From the NCBI RefSeq assembly GCF_033547095.1, contig NZ_CP137852.1:3589501-3653500 (forward strand): a stretch of 64,000 bases of DNA. Direction: 5' to 3'. Source of the DNA: Sediminicoccus rosea (GTDB lineage Bacteria; Pseudomonadota; Alphaproteobacteria; Acetobacterales; Acetobacteraceae). Numbering within the stretch: position 1 is the first letter of the stretch; every line of letters begins with the position of its first letter. The notes below the pieces were generated by a model. That model did not search any database and was not told where the DNA came from. It worked only from the letters and a program-made list of their open reading frames with translations. A program made the translations under genes and the position numbers. This document shows positions 36,601 through 44,564 of this stretch, piece by piece.

Positions 36601-37128
36601 CGCACGGCCGAGGCGCGCGAAATCGAGCACGGTGCGGGTCCAAGGCATGCGATGCGCGCCGGCCGGCGCCGCGCGCTCGAAGCGGATCACACCCAGCGCG
36701 TGGGTCGCTGCGAAGAGCAGCGGCTGGTGGCGCTCGAGGTAGAGGACCAGCAGGTCGGTGATCATCGCGCCCGCCAGCTCGTCCCAGAAGCCGCGTTGGT
36801 CGAAGGGCGCGCCCGAGACCGTGGCGCCCTGCAGCGAGGAGAAGCGCGCCGCCGTGTCCTTCACCGATTGCAGTACGTCCACCAGCGCGCGCAGGCGCTG
36901 CTGGTCGGTTCCGCTGACCAGCTGGTCGGTCCGCGCGGCGAGCTGCGCGATCAGCGGCTCCAGCGCGAAGGCGGCCCCGAGGGGCGTGAGCTGCCCGCCC
37001 GCGACCTCGATGTCCCAGCCGTAGCGGGCCAGCAGCGCCTCCATCTCGGCCGGGCTCGCGACGGCGGTGCGGAAGGGCGCGATGACGGCCAGGAACTCGC
37101 GCAGGACGGCTTCGAGGAGGGTGTTCAT
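33676..37128 (-). CDS. Uncharacterised beta-rich protein, gene 3 of the operon (1150 aa)
   Basis: The ATG at 37128 overlaps the upstream stop and has GGAGGATCT before it. The first ~250 residues are helical (LLEAVLREFLAVIAPFRTAV); from ~255 to ~1000 the sequence is almost entirely alternating short beta strands rich in Gly, Ile, Leu and Phe (GIGLSIDAGVVRGGGYLFID, LGVIIEIPGNIAILGVLRVA). A GGFHPRFTPPPLPFPVPTR segment occurs near residue 750. This suggests a long beta-groove, solenoid or barrel-like fold. It may belong to the DUF6603-type group; that is from memory and unchecked. No signal peptide. Function unknown. Confidence 0.82.
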   Translation of the reverse strand: MNTLLEAVLREFLAVIAPFRTAVASPAEMEALLARYGWDIEVAGGQLTPLGAAFALEPLIAQLAARTDQLVSGTDQQRLRALVDVLQSVKDTAARFSSLQGATVSGAPFDQRGFWDELAGAMITDLLVLYLERHQPLLFAATHALGVIRFERAAPAGAHRMPWTRTVLDFARLGRALGDPGGVLRENFGWGTPGFDHRRLITTFERIALVLGHQAETGPPRLGLADGQIDLAHAAAQGVRQLDWTMVDGEHLAERARWRAGLSLLPVPRSPAAGAPAGVVVAPILAGGAAVDIPLGEAVTLRIAGAFGATDAVKLRILPDGVTASAGPGVELAAKISLIGAPSEPYLLFGAREKTRLELDGFTVEGGFAGNIANPEAFFRANTGAGGGKLKLHVAFDEADGFIRQVLGEGFDADFGVDMLWSSRSGLAIAGSGGIEFQIPINLDLTIFELETIYVSARGGTDGARLSLGAGFSLNLGPLRASVENIGITLSLVPAADGRGAFGPLDLAVGFKPPNGIGLSIDAGVVRGGGYLFIDAERGEYAGALELTFAEFLSLKAIGILTTRMPDGSDGFSLLVIITAEFGSTGLQLGYGFTLLGVGGLVGLNRTMRLDALVAGVRNGAVNNIMFPRDIVANAPRIISDLRAIFPPEEGTFLIGPMAKLGWGTPTLVSISLGVIIEIPGNIAILGVLRVALPAEVAPVVVLQVSFVGAIEFDRQRLWFFASLFDSRILFITLDGDMGLLAAFGDDANFVLSIGGFHPRFTPPPLPFPVPTRISVTILNESWARIRAEGYFAVTSNTAQFGARAEIFLGFEVLSVESVTSFDALLQFSPLSFDVEIQSHFSVKVFGLGVWGLSIRLRLEGPTPWRARGEASISLLFFDIGVSIDVTWGEPRGAPLPDVAVLPLLAAELDKQENWRAFNPTGRTGLVTMRSLPPEEAALVLHPAGTLRIVQKLVPLDVPVAKLGNRKARDGRRFSISALPGGLAKSADVKESFAAAQFNDLSDADRLAAPGFEPMTGGVELTPAGHTAFSAAAIKRANRYELATIDTQGAPAARRLRGLEAVFSRRFLAGAAVSRSGLSAQAQRAKVPFADKVEAVGERFVVASALDNAAMPGGAFGSEAEARAHMAGMLRADPSLAGRVQVLPGFEVAA

Positions 37129-38873
37129 AGATCCTCCGCGCGGATCGGCAGGTCCCGGACGGTGGAGCCCCAGACGTGGGTGACGCTGTAGTCCCCGTTC
37201 GGCACTTGGTTGATGCGCCCCCCCCCCAGTTCGACGTAGCGAAAGCCGGGATAGACGTGCTGCTCGAAGAAGTCCGACATTTCGGCCTGGGTCGAGGGCG
37301 CGGATGCGAAGACGGGCAGGAAGGCCCGGCGGCTTGCCAGTCCATCCACGGCATCGGATTCGTTCTGCATCGCGTAGCGATAGGCCCAGCCGAGCCCGTG
37401 CTCGCAGATCACCTGCTTGCGGCCAGCGGCGGGGCCCAGGATGTCGGTGCTGTACCAGATCATCTTGTTCCGCGCTGGCAGCACGGCGGGGGCGGCGGGG
37501 TTGATGATGTGGTCGGCGCTGTGGCGGGCGGCGCGTGGCGCGCAGATGGCGACCTTGACGCGCTGGTTCGGCGGAACCAGCGGCGCATTTGGCGTGGAAT
37601 GCGCGGTAGAGGCGCCACCCGTCAGGGGCGACCACCCATTGTAGTACCAGCCGCGCTCGCCTGCCCCGCGTCCGGCGATGCCGGACCACCGCCAGTGCAT
37701 GTGCACGCAGCTGTGACCACAGAAGGGCGCATGGATCTGCGTGTTGCCGTAGCGGTCCGGCCGGCCCATATCGGCATGCAGGTGGATGTTATCGTACTGG
37801 CCCTGGCGGTCGGCTTTGATGACCACGTAGGCATTGGTGTAGGCGATGGCGCCCGCGACCGGCCAGATGTAGTTGGCGCGGCGCCGCAGCGTCGCCCTGT
37901 AGAAGTTGCCATCGGCCGGCCCATAGACGCCGACGATCTCCTTCTCCTGGGTGAAATTGGCGTGGATGTAGTCGAACACCATGCCCCAGGAGGCCGGCAG
38001 CCCTATGATCCGCGCGCCGATCACGCTCAAGCCGTAGAGAGACTGGCGCCCGTTCGTGACGAGCCCACCGAGCGTGACGTTGTTCGGGTCCCCAAGATAC
38101 ATGAAGGAGGTGTTGCTGTCGGTGTAGAAGCCCGGGATGTTCGCCGCCGGCGGATGCGCGCCGCCGTGTCCAGCGTGGTTGTGCGCCATGACGTTGTCGG
38201 CGGTGATCCGCACGCTGCCGCGGAATTTCTGCACGCGCTTGGTCGCGCCTTCCGCCGACCAGGTCCAGGCGAGCTGCGGGTAGCAGCCCATCGCGACCGG
38301 CACCCCGCCCGGGTCGAAGTCGTTGATCGCGCCGCGCAGCACCACCACGAATTCCAGCGTCACGTTGCAGGTGCCCGTGCCGGACAGGACATTGTCGGTC
38401 AGGCGCAGCCGCAACCCGTATTGCATGAGCGGATCGGCCGGATCGACCGTGAAGCGGCGGCCATTGCGGCGCAGCGCAAAGCTCGCGCCCGCGCCGCCCA
38501 GGGCGCGGGCCACGTCGAAGGTCGCGCTCGATCCGTCGTCGAAGGTGATCATGAGGTCGGTGAAGTCGATGCGCTGGAACACGCGCTCCGCGCTGAGCGT
38601 GCCGCCGCTGCTCGGCTGGGTGCCGCGCGCGACGGCGTTGGTGATCACGAGCCCCTGCGCCGAATCCACGCGCCAAGTGAACTCCCAGTAGGGGGTGCGC
38701 CCCTCACGCGCTTCCTCGGAGGTGGCGGGCATGCCGAGCCGGAGGCCAGGCGGCGGTCCGGTGACAGCGGTGTCACGGTCGCGCAGCAGCAGATCGCCGG
38801 GGGCGTCCTCCCACCGGATCTCGTCGAACATCGTCGTCTGGGTGTCGAGCGTCTTGCCACCGATGTAGCGCAT
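37125..38873 (-). CDS. Uncharacterised His/Cys-cluster protein, gene 2 of the operon (582 aa)
   Basis: The ATG at 38873 follows the first gene's stop by four bases; its own stop overlaps gene 3 (ATGA). The N-terminal half is beta-rich (WEFTWRVDSAQGLVITNAV). Two histidine clusters stand out: MAHNHAGHGGAH (H231, 233, 236, 240) and, at 364-393, IHLHADMG followed by IHAPFCGHSCVHMHWRW (six His and two Cys). That density suggests a metal site, as in copper or zinc proteins, but it does not match a metal enzyme I know. Later motifs include YYNGWSPLTGG and KMIWYSTDILGPAAG. No signal peptide. Confidence 0.8.
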   Translation of the reverse strand: MRYIGGKTLDTQTTMFDEIRWEDAPGDLLLRDRDTAVTGPPPGLRLGMPATSEEAREGRTPYWEFTWRVDSAQGLVITNAVARGTQPSSGGTLSAERVFQRIDFTDLMITFDDGSSATFDVARALGGAGASFALRRNGRRFTVDPADPLMQYGLRLRLTDNVLSGTGTCNVTLEFVVVLRGAINDFDPGGVPVAMGCYPQLAWTWSAEGATKRVQKFRGSVRITADNVMAHNHAGHGGAHPPAANIPGFYTDSNTSFMYLGDPNNVTLGGLVTNGRQSLYGLSVIGARIIGLPASWGMVFDYIHANFTQEKEIVGVYGPADGNFYRATLRRRANYIWPVAGAIAYTNAYVVIKADRQGQYDNIHLHADMGRPDRYGNTQIHAPFCGHSCVHMHWRWSGIAGRGAGERGWYYNGWSPLTGGASTAHSTPNAPLVPPNQRVKVAICAPRAARHSADHIINPAAPAVLPARNKMIWYSTDILGPAAGRKQVICEHGLGWAYRYAMQNESDAVDGLASRRAFLPVFASAPSTQAEMSDFFEQHVYPGFRYVELGGGRINQVPNGDYSVTHVWGSTVRDLPIRAEDL

Positions 38874-38877
38874 GGCG

Positions 38878-39855
38878 TCACCCGATCGCCGAGCGCAAGT
38901 GCGAGACGCAGACGGGACAGAAGCCGATCGCGCCCACACGCGCCGGAAGGTAGCCGAGGCCCGGCGCGCGGCGCATCAGGCAATCTTCCGCCGGGCGGTA
39001 GGCCTTGCGACGGTAGCCGGCGCCGCCTTCCCAGAAGGCGACGCGCCCTGCCGCGTAGGGCGCGGCCGGCAGCGCTGTGTTGGGCAGGTCATGCGCGGGG
39101 CGTGGTTGAACCACGGCCGGCGCCAGCGCCTCCACCGGCGACATGACATGCCGCCAGGCAATGAAATCAGCATTCATGACGGGCGGCGCGTCGCTGAAGA
39201 CGACGTTGGGCGCGTTCGCGAGCTCGGGCGAGGTCTCGGTCGCGGCGGCGAAGGCGGCCCCCTCGCGCTCATATTCGTCGGCAAGGCCGAGCGCGGTGCC
39301 GATGCCGCGCAGCACCACCTGGTGCCACAGCCCGTTCGCCGTGGTCGCCACCAGATGGTACTCGCCGGCCGCGGGCCGCACGTGATCATCGGCGCCAGCC
39401 GGATCGGCCATGGCGGGCGCGATCACGGCGACGAGCCCGCCCGTCACACCATAGGTGATGCCGCCCGCGCCGTAGAGCGCCGCGAGCGGCACTTCACCCA
39501 CCGCGGTCGTCACGCTTTGTGTTGCCAGCACCGCGCCGAGCAGCCCGTGATCCACCGCCAGACGGTTCGTCGCACCATCCACGAAGGATGAGAGGAGGGT
39601 GGAATGGCCCGGCGCCCCGGCGATGCGCGGGCCCGAACTCGTGCTCGGCATGAAGACCTTGATCACGGTCAGCCACTCCGGGCGAACGCGTGTCCGGTTG
39701 AAGGGCGTGGTGGCGAGGATGGCCTCGATCAGATCGTGGCAGAGCGCGGAGAAGGCTCCGCGTTGCGCCGCGGTGAAACCCTCGGCGACCAGGATCAGCT
39801 TGAATGAAGCGTCGAGCGCATTGCCGACGCCGAAGGGATGGATCTTGCTCGCCAC
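38878..39855 (-). CDS. M64-like peptidase homologue with lost HExxH, gene 1 of the operon (325 aa)
   Basis: Starts with GTG at 39855 behind GGGAGGGG. The order of motifs follows the M64 (IgA-peptidase-like) family as I recall it: FKLILVAEGFTAAQRGAF (18-35), VIKVFMPSTSSGPR, then LADEY (191-195), and a C-terminal CLMR with FCPVC (313-316). In active members HExxH stands just before LADEY; here the aligned positions are L182-R183-x-x-G186, so zinc binding and catalysis should be lost. It may act as a binding or scaffold protein. It is the promoter-proximal gene of the giant operon. No signal peptide is visible. Confidence 0.72.
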   Translation of the reverse strand: MASKIHPFGVGNALDASFKLILVAEGFTAAQRGAFSALCHDLIEAILATTPFNRTRVRPEWLTVIKVFMPSTSSGPRIAGAPGHSTLLSSFVDGATNRLAVDHGLLGAVLATQSVTTAVGEVPLAALYGAGGITYGVTGGLVAVIAPAMADPAGADDHVRPAAGEYHLVATTANGLWHQVVLRGIGTALGLADEYEREGAAFAAATETSPELANAPNVVFSDAPPVMNADFIAWRHVMSPVEALAPAVVQPRPAHDLPNTALPAAPYAAGRVAFWEGGAGYRRKAYRPAEDCLMRRAPGLGYLPARVGAIGFCPVCVSHLRSAIG

Positions 39856-40806
39856 GAGGCCCCTCCCCCCGCCTTGGTGTCCGGGTGGAGGGAGCCTAAC
39901 TCGGCCGCGTGCAGGGTGCGAGCATTTTTCTTGCAAAAGTTGCTAGAAAGTTTCTTATACACGTATAAGTTGTTGATCTCTATATTTATTCCAGTACCTT
40001 GGATGCTCAAGGGTGGTCTGCCCCCCGGGGCTGCCCCTCATGGGGTCGGATCGGCGAGGCGCGGGTCGCGGGTCATCCGCTCCCGGATTTCAACGCGGCC
40101 AAGCGTCCTGGCGTGACCTTGTCGCTTCGTGCCATCGCAAGGCCGACCGCCCGGCGGCGCCAGATCAGGCGTCCCCCGAAGAGGCCACGCTGGCCGGCTC
40201 GGCCAATCAGATCGTTGCGTTGATCGCTGTCCCCTGGAAAAAACGGAACGCCCTGAACAGGGCAGGCCGGCCCCTCACATCTGCCGGCGCCGCGATTTGC
40301 ACTGTCAATTATGCAGCGTTATACTTGGCCCAGAAATATTCCTGAAGAATCACGAGGATCAATCCGATTTCTTGGCCTGACGTCATTCGCGAGATGCGGA
40401 CGCGCCGCAGCAAGGTCAATCAAGGCGCATCCTCCGACTTGTTCAGGCTCCGCCTCATGACCAGACGGTCGGCCGCAGACCATGCCTTCCTGGAAATCTA
40501 CAACACATCCAATCACCTGATCATCGCTGCCGCGGGTCGAGACCTCGCCAACAATCCCGGCTTCGATGTCGCCGAGGACGCCGCGACCTGGCCGACCCTC
40601 CCGATGGCGCAGCAGCAGCCCTGGACGCGGGTGCAAGGCAGAGCGCCGAGGCTCCAGGCCACGCAGGCTGCCGCATCCTACCCTTGCTGTCGCACCGCCG
40701 TGCTGCGGGTTGAACCAAGGGAAACCCAACCGCCACGCAGACCCCATGGCTTGCCGGCATACGGCGCCCCGGGTTCAGGGCGCTGCGGAGGCGGCGCTGT
40801 ACGGCC
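39856..40806. other. Gene-poor region with an AT-rich island upstream of the giant operon
   Basis: About 950 bases between two divergent operons. The part nearest 39925-40005 is strikingly AT-rich for this genome (ATTTTTCTTGCAAAAGTTGC, TTGTTGATCTCTATATTTAT) and probably holds the promoter of the giant operon. The remainder (40010-40806) has longer frames (for example 40013-40345 and 40394-40810) that do not resemble proteins. No RNA gene or mobile element is recognised. Confidence 0.45.
39954..39969. promoter_or_regulatory. Palindromic operator candidate of the giant operon
   Basis: CTTATAC-AC-GTATAAG: perfect 7-base arms around a two-base centre, about 100 bases before the GTG at 39855, in the middle of the AT-rich island. 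It is a plausible binding site for a dimeric regulator; no adjacent regulator gene is present. Confidence 0.5.
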
Positions 40807-41715
40807 ATGAAAACTGCGCTGACGCCGCATCTGGCCCGGCTTGAGGCGGAAGCCATCATGATCATCCGGGAGGTGGCCGCCTCCTTCCGCAAGCCGGTGA
40901 TGCTGTACAGCATCGGCAAGGATTCCAGCGTAATGCTGCACCTGGCCCTCAAGGCCTTCTATCCCAGCAAGCCTCCCTTCCCGCTGCTGCACGTGGATAC
41001 GACGTACAAGTTCCGTGAGATGATCGCGTTTCGCGACAAGACGGCAGAGCGACTTGGACTTGAGTTGCTCGTCCACACCAATGCGGACGGCTTGGCGCGC
41101 GGCATCAATCCCTTCTCCAGTGGCGCTGGGCTGCACACGCAGGTGATGAAGACCGAGGCCCTGAAGCAAGCGCTCGACCAGCACGGCTTTGACGCTGCCT
41201 TCGGCGGAGCGCGGCGGGATGAGGAGAAGTCGCGCGCCAAGGAGCGCATATTTTCCGTTCGCGGGCCAGGGCATTCCTGGGACCCGCGTGCACAGCGGCC
41301 AGAGTTGTGGAACCTGTTCAATACGCGCATCCGCGAGGGCGAAAGCGTCCGCGTCTTTCCTCTCTCGAACTGGACTGAGTTGGACGTGTGGGACTACGTG
41401 CTTGCCGAGGACATTCCCGTCGTACCGCTCTATTTCGCACAGCCGCGGCCCGTCGTGCGGCGTTCTGGCACCTGGATCATGGTGGATGACGAGCGCTTGC
41501 CGCTCGAACCGGGAGAGACGCCGGAGCTGCGCATGGTCCGCTTCCGGACCCTGGGCTGCTACCCGCTCACGGGTGCCATCGAGAGCGACGCCGCGACACT
41601 GCCCGGGATCATCGCGGAGATGCGCGGCGCCAGGACCAGTGAACGCCAGGGACGGTTGATCGACGCCGACGAGGAAGCGTCGATGGAGCGGAAAAAGCGC
41701 GAGGGCTATTTCTGA
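40807..41715 (+). CDS. cysD: Sulfate adenylyltransferase subunit 2 (CysD)
   Basis: A 302-aa protein, exactly the usual CysD length. The PP-loop ATP-binding motif is [17 protein letters not shown] (residues ~36-52), preceded by [40 protein letters not shown] and the C-terminal RKKREGYF are diagnostic. With CysN it makes adenosine 5'-phosphosulfate from sulfate and ATP. It is followed after one base by the CysN-CysC fusion. No cysH or sulfite reductase lies nearby, so the pair may feed PAPS to sulfotransferases as well as to assimilation. Confidence 0.96.
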   Translation: MKTALTPHLARLEAEAIMIIREVAASFRKPVMLYSIGKDSSVMLHLALKAFYPSKPPFPLLHVDTTYKFREMIAFRDKTAERLGLELLVHTNADGLARGINPFSSGAGLHTQVMKTEALKQALDQHGFDAAFGGARRDEEKSRAKERIFSVRGPGHSWDPRAQRPELWNLFNTRIREGESVRVFPLSNWTELDVWDYVLAEDIPVVPLYFAQPRPVVRRSGTWIMVDDERLPLEPGETPELRMVRFRTLGCYPLTGAIESDAATLPGIIAEMRGARTSERQGRLIDADEEASMERKKREGYF

Positions 41716-41716
41716 C

Positions 41717-43573
41717 ATGGCCGCCGAGGTCCGACTGGAGACGCTGCGCTTCCTGACCTGCGGTTCGGTGGATGATGGCAAGTCCACCCTGATCGGCCGA
41801 CTGCTCCACGACAGCCAGCAGATCTTCGAGGATACGCTCGCCTCCCTCGCCCGGGACAGCCGCAAATACGGCACGACCGGTGATGACACCGACCTCGCAC
41901 TGTTGGTGGATGGCCTGGAAGCGGAGCGCCAGCAGGGCATCACCATCGACGTCGCCTACCGCTTCTTCGCGACGCCACGACGATCCTTCATCGCGCTGGA
42001 TACGCCAGGGCATGAGCAATACACACGCAACATGGCGACGGGAGCGTCCGGCGCCTCCCTCGCCATCATTCTGATAGACGCCCGCAAGGGCGTCCTGACG
42101 CAAACGCGCCGCCATTCCTACATCTGCTCGCTACTTGGCATCCGTGACGTCGTGGTGGCGGTGAACAAGATGGACCTGGTGCATTTTAGCGAGGATATCT
42201 TTCAGAGCATCGTCGGCGAGTATTCTGCCTTCGCCTCGGCGCTCGGCTTCCGCTCCATCATGCCGCTCCCGATCAGCGCGCGCTTCGGGGACAATGTGAC
42301 GCAGCGCTCGGACCGCACACCGTGGCATCGCGCCGCGTCCCTCCTCGAATATCTGGAAGGCATCGATACCGCGAAGGATTTCGCCTCGAAGCCCTTCCGC
42401 TTCCCGGTGCAGTGGGTCAACCGCCCGGATCAGGGCTTCCGTGGCTTCGCCGGGACGGTTGCCTCTGGCCGGATCGCGCCCGGCGACGAGGTGTTGGTCA
42501 CGGCCTCGGGAAAGGCGACGCGGGTCACGCGCATTGTGACCGCCGATGGTGACCTGCCCGCGGCGGAGGCCGGACAAGCCGTGACGCTCACGCTGGAGGA
42601 TGAGGTGGATGTTGCGCGCGGCGACCTCCTCGTGCATCCGACGGAGCGCCCGGAGGTGGCTGACCAGTTTGCTGGCCACCTGCTCTGGATGGATGAGGAC
42701 GCGATGCTGCCCGGACGCAGCTACCTCATGCGCCTCGGCCATACCTGGACGCCCTGTTCCGTAACCTCGATCCGGCACAGGGTGGATGTGAACACCATGA
42801 CGAAGCACGCGGCGCGCCGACTGGCGCTGAACGAGATCGGCTTCTGCAACTTTTCCGCGGCGCAGCCGGTACCGCTCGACCCCTACCAGGACAACAGCGC
42901 CACCGGGGGCTTCATCCTGGTGGACCGCTTCACCAACCGCACGGCCGGCGCGGGTATGGTGGCTTTCCCGCTGCGTCGCGCCAACAACATCCATCGGGAG
43001 CACTTCACCGTCGACAAGGCGGCACGTGCAGCGCTGGCGGGTCAGAAACCGATGGTGCTCTGGTTCACCGGCCTCTCGGGCTCGGGCAAATCTACCATCG
43101 CCAACATCGTCGAACAGGCGCTGCACCGCGCCGGCCGCCAAACCTACACGCTCGACGGCGACAACATCCGCAGCGGGCTCTGCCGCGACCTTGGATTCAC
43201 GGCGGAGGACCGGGTGGAGAACATCCGCCGCGTCGGCGAGGTGGCAAAGCTCATGGTCGATGCGGGGCTGATCGTCCTCTGCGCCTTCATCTCGCCGTTC
43301 CGCGCGGAGCGGCGGATGGTGCGCGACCTCCTGGGTCAGGGTGAATTTCTGGAAATCTTCGTGGACACGCCGCTCGAGACCTGCATCCAGCGCGACCAGA
43401 AGGGCCTGTATGCCAAGGCGAAGGCCGGGAAGATCAAGAATTTCACGGGCATCGACAGCCCCTACGAGCCGCCGGAAGCCCCGGATATCCACATTTCGAC
43501 ATCGGGCGAGACGGCGGAACTCTCCGCGCGCCAGGTTCTGGAGCGCTTGCTCAAGAGCGACGCGCAGCCCTGA
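41717..43573 (+). CDS. cysNC: Bifunctional CysN GTPase / CysC APS kinase
   Basis: A 618-aa fusion as in NodQ. The elongation-factor-like GTPase half has G1 [14 protein letters not shown] (~16-29), G3 [11 protein letters not shown], and G4 NKMD. Domains 2-3 of the elongation-factor type follow to ~430. The APS kinase half begins with P-loop [21 protein letters not shown] (~452-472), with [15 protein letters not shown] and [16 protein letters not shown]. It drives sulfate adenylylation and then phosphorylates APS to PAPS. It forms an operon with cysD. Confidence 0.96.
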   Translation: MAAEVRLETLRFLTCGSVDDGKSTLIGRLLHDSQQIFEDTLASLARDSRKYGTTGDDTDLALLVDGLEAERQQGITIDVAYRFFATPRRSFIALDTPGHEQYTRNMATGASGASLAIILIDARKGVLTQTRRHSYICSLLGIRDVVVAVNKMDLVHFSEDIFQSIVGEYSAFASALGFRSIMPLPISARFGDNVTQRSDRTPWHRAASLLEYLEGIDTAKDFASKPFRFPVQWVNRPDQGFRGFAGTVASGRIAPGDEVLVTASGKATRVTRIVTADGDLPAAEAGQAVTLTLEDEVDVARGDLLVHPTERPEVADQFAGHLLWMDEDAMLPGRSYLMRLGHTWTPCSVTSIRHRVDVNTMTKHAARRLALNEIGFCNFSAAQPVPLDPYQDNSATGGFILVDRFTNRTAGAGMVAFPLRRANNIHREHFTVDKAARAALAGQKPMVLWFTGLSGSGKSTIANIVEQALHRAGRQTYTLDGDNIRSGLCRDLGFTAEDRVENIRRVGEVAKLMVDAGLIVLCAFISPFRAERRMVRDLLGQGEFLEIFVDTPLETCIQRDQKGLYAKAKAGKIKNFTGIDSPYEPPEAPDIHISTSGETAELSARQVLERLLKSDAQP

Positions 43574-43627
43574 CGGAGAAGAGCTCACGCGCCATCAGAG
43601 CTGCCCTTCCCCCCCGTTTGTGCCGCC

Positions 43628-44047
43628 TCAGCCCGGCTCGATCGACAACACACGGCCGATGTCCGTGCCCTTGATCCCGATGGCGGAAGGGTTGCGGACC
43701 CCCGGCAGGGCCGCCACGTCGAACAACTCGTCGATCACGCCCTCGATCCGCACCCAGTCCGTGATCTGGCCGCTGGCGAGATCAATCACCAGAAGGCCCG
43801 TACGCGCATCTGCGTCATGCGCCTTCAGCGCCCCCTCCAGCGGCAGGCCGCCGAAGGTGCGGTTCTCCCGCGCGCGCGACAGGCCCACCACCGCCGATTG
43901 GCCGATGAAGCTCAAGCCCCGCGCATAGCCCGGGCAGAAGGCGACCGGCGTGAAGCGCCCATCGGCCGGATCAATCCAGCCAAACTCGCCCGTGCCGGAA
44001 TTGAGCAGCCACAGCCGCCCCTGATGCATCCGCCGCAAATGCGGCAT
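43628..44047 (-). pseudogene. C-terminal fragment of a TIGR03032/DUF4915-like gene
   Basis: The readable 139 residues, from MPHLRRMHQGRLWLL, contain LNSGTGEFGWIDPADG, FCPGYARGLSFIGQSAVVG and FDVAALPGVRNP, which I recognise from memory as the C-terminal half of the TIGR03032 family of unknown function. Upstream of 44047 the frame continues but changes to low-complexity Ser/Pro-rich sequence, which is the antisense of the RTX fragment. The N-terminal half has therefore been lost. It is probably not translated from its own start. Confidence 0.68.
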
Positions 44048-44408
44048 CGTCGGTGGCCAGGGCCAGGACCTGCTCGATGGCGGGACGGGCGCCGACACGA
44101 TGGAGGGCGGGCTTGGCGCCGATGTCTTCCTGTTCGGCAGCGCGGCCGAGGCCGATGGTGATGTCATCGCGGACTTCAATGTGGCGGCGGGCGACAGGAT
44201 CGACCTGCGCCGGATCGACCCGGATTCCAGCCTGCTGGGCAACCAGAGCTTCACCTGGATTGGCGGTGCCGATTTTGGCGAGGTGGTGGGCGAGTTGCGC
44301 TTTGCCACAGGGGTGCTCGAGGGTGACCTGGATGGCGACGGCGGGGCCGACTTCCAGGTCACGCTCACCGGGATCGCCACGCTGACGGCAGCCAATATCT
44401 GGCTCTAG
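44048..44408 (+). pseudogene. C-terminal fragment of an RTX/serralysin-type secreted protein
   Basis: The frame reads IVGGQGQDLLDGGTGADTME into GGLGADVFLF: calcium-binding nonapeptide repeats followed by a serralysin-type C-terminal domain (DVIADFNVAAGDRIDLRRID, GELRFATGVLEGDLDGDGG) ending at 44408. No N-terminal part is present, and the sequence abuts the minus-strand TIGR03032-like fragment. An ATG at 44100 could only start a fragment. Confidence 0.72.
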
Positions 44409-44427
44409 GACAAGGCTGGACAGAAGT

Positions 44428-44454
44428 GCGCCTCTCCGAAGGTCCGGGAGGCGC
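44428..44454 (+). terminator. Hairpin after the RTX fragment
   Basis: GCGCCTC-T-CCG, a loop AAGGTC, then CGG-GAGGCGC: ten pairs with one bulged T, 20 bases after the RTX stop. No T tract follows. It and the stronger hairpin at 44532 probably ended the original RTX transcript. Confidence 0.45.
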
Positions 44455-44531
44455 TGCATGAGTGGGTGTCACGTCCTCTCGCTCCCGCAGCGCTTGCCGG
44501 CTGTGGTCCGCTTTCGGGGGCAGAAAGCACG

Positions 44532-44564
44532 AAGCCCGCCAACCTTGTGGGGTGACGGGCTTTT
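44532..44564 (+). terminator. Intrinsic terminator with T tract
   Basis: AAGCCCG ... CGGGCTT with partly paired inner arms (CCAACC / GGGGTG region), followed by TTTT. The A-rich 5' and T-rich 3' flanks give the classic shape. Oriented for plus-strand transcription, downstream of the RTX fragment. Confidence 0.6.

Noticed and set aside
40013-40810. Frames of 110 and 138 codons upstream of cysD
   Set aside because: No family resemblance, poor ribosome-binding sites and atypical composition; kept only as part of the gene-poor region.
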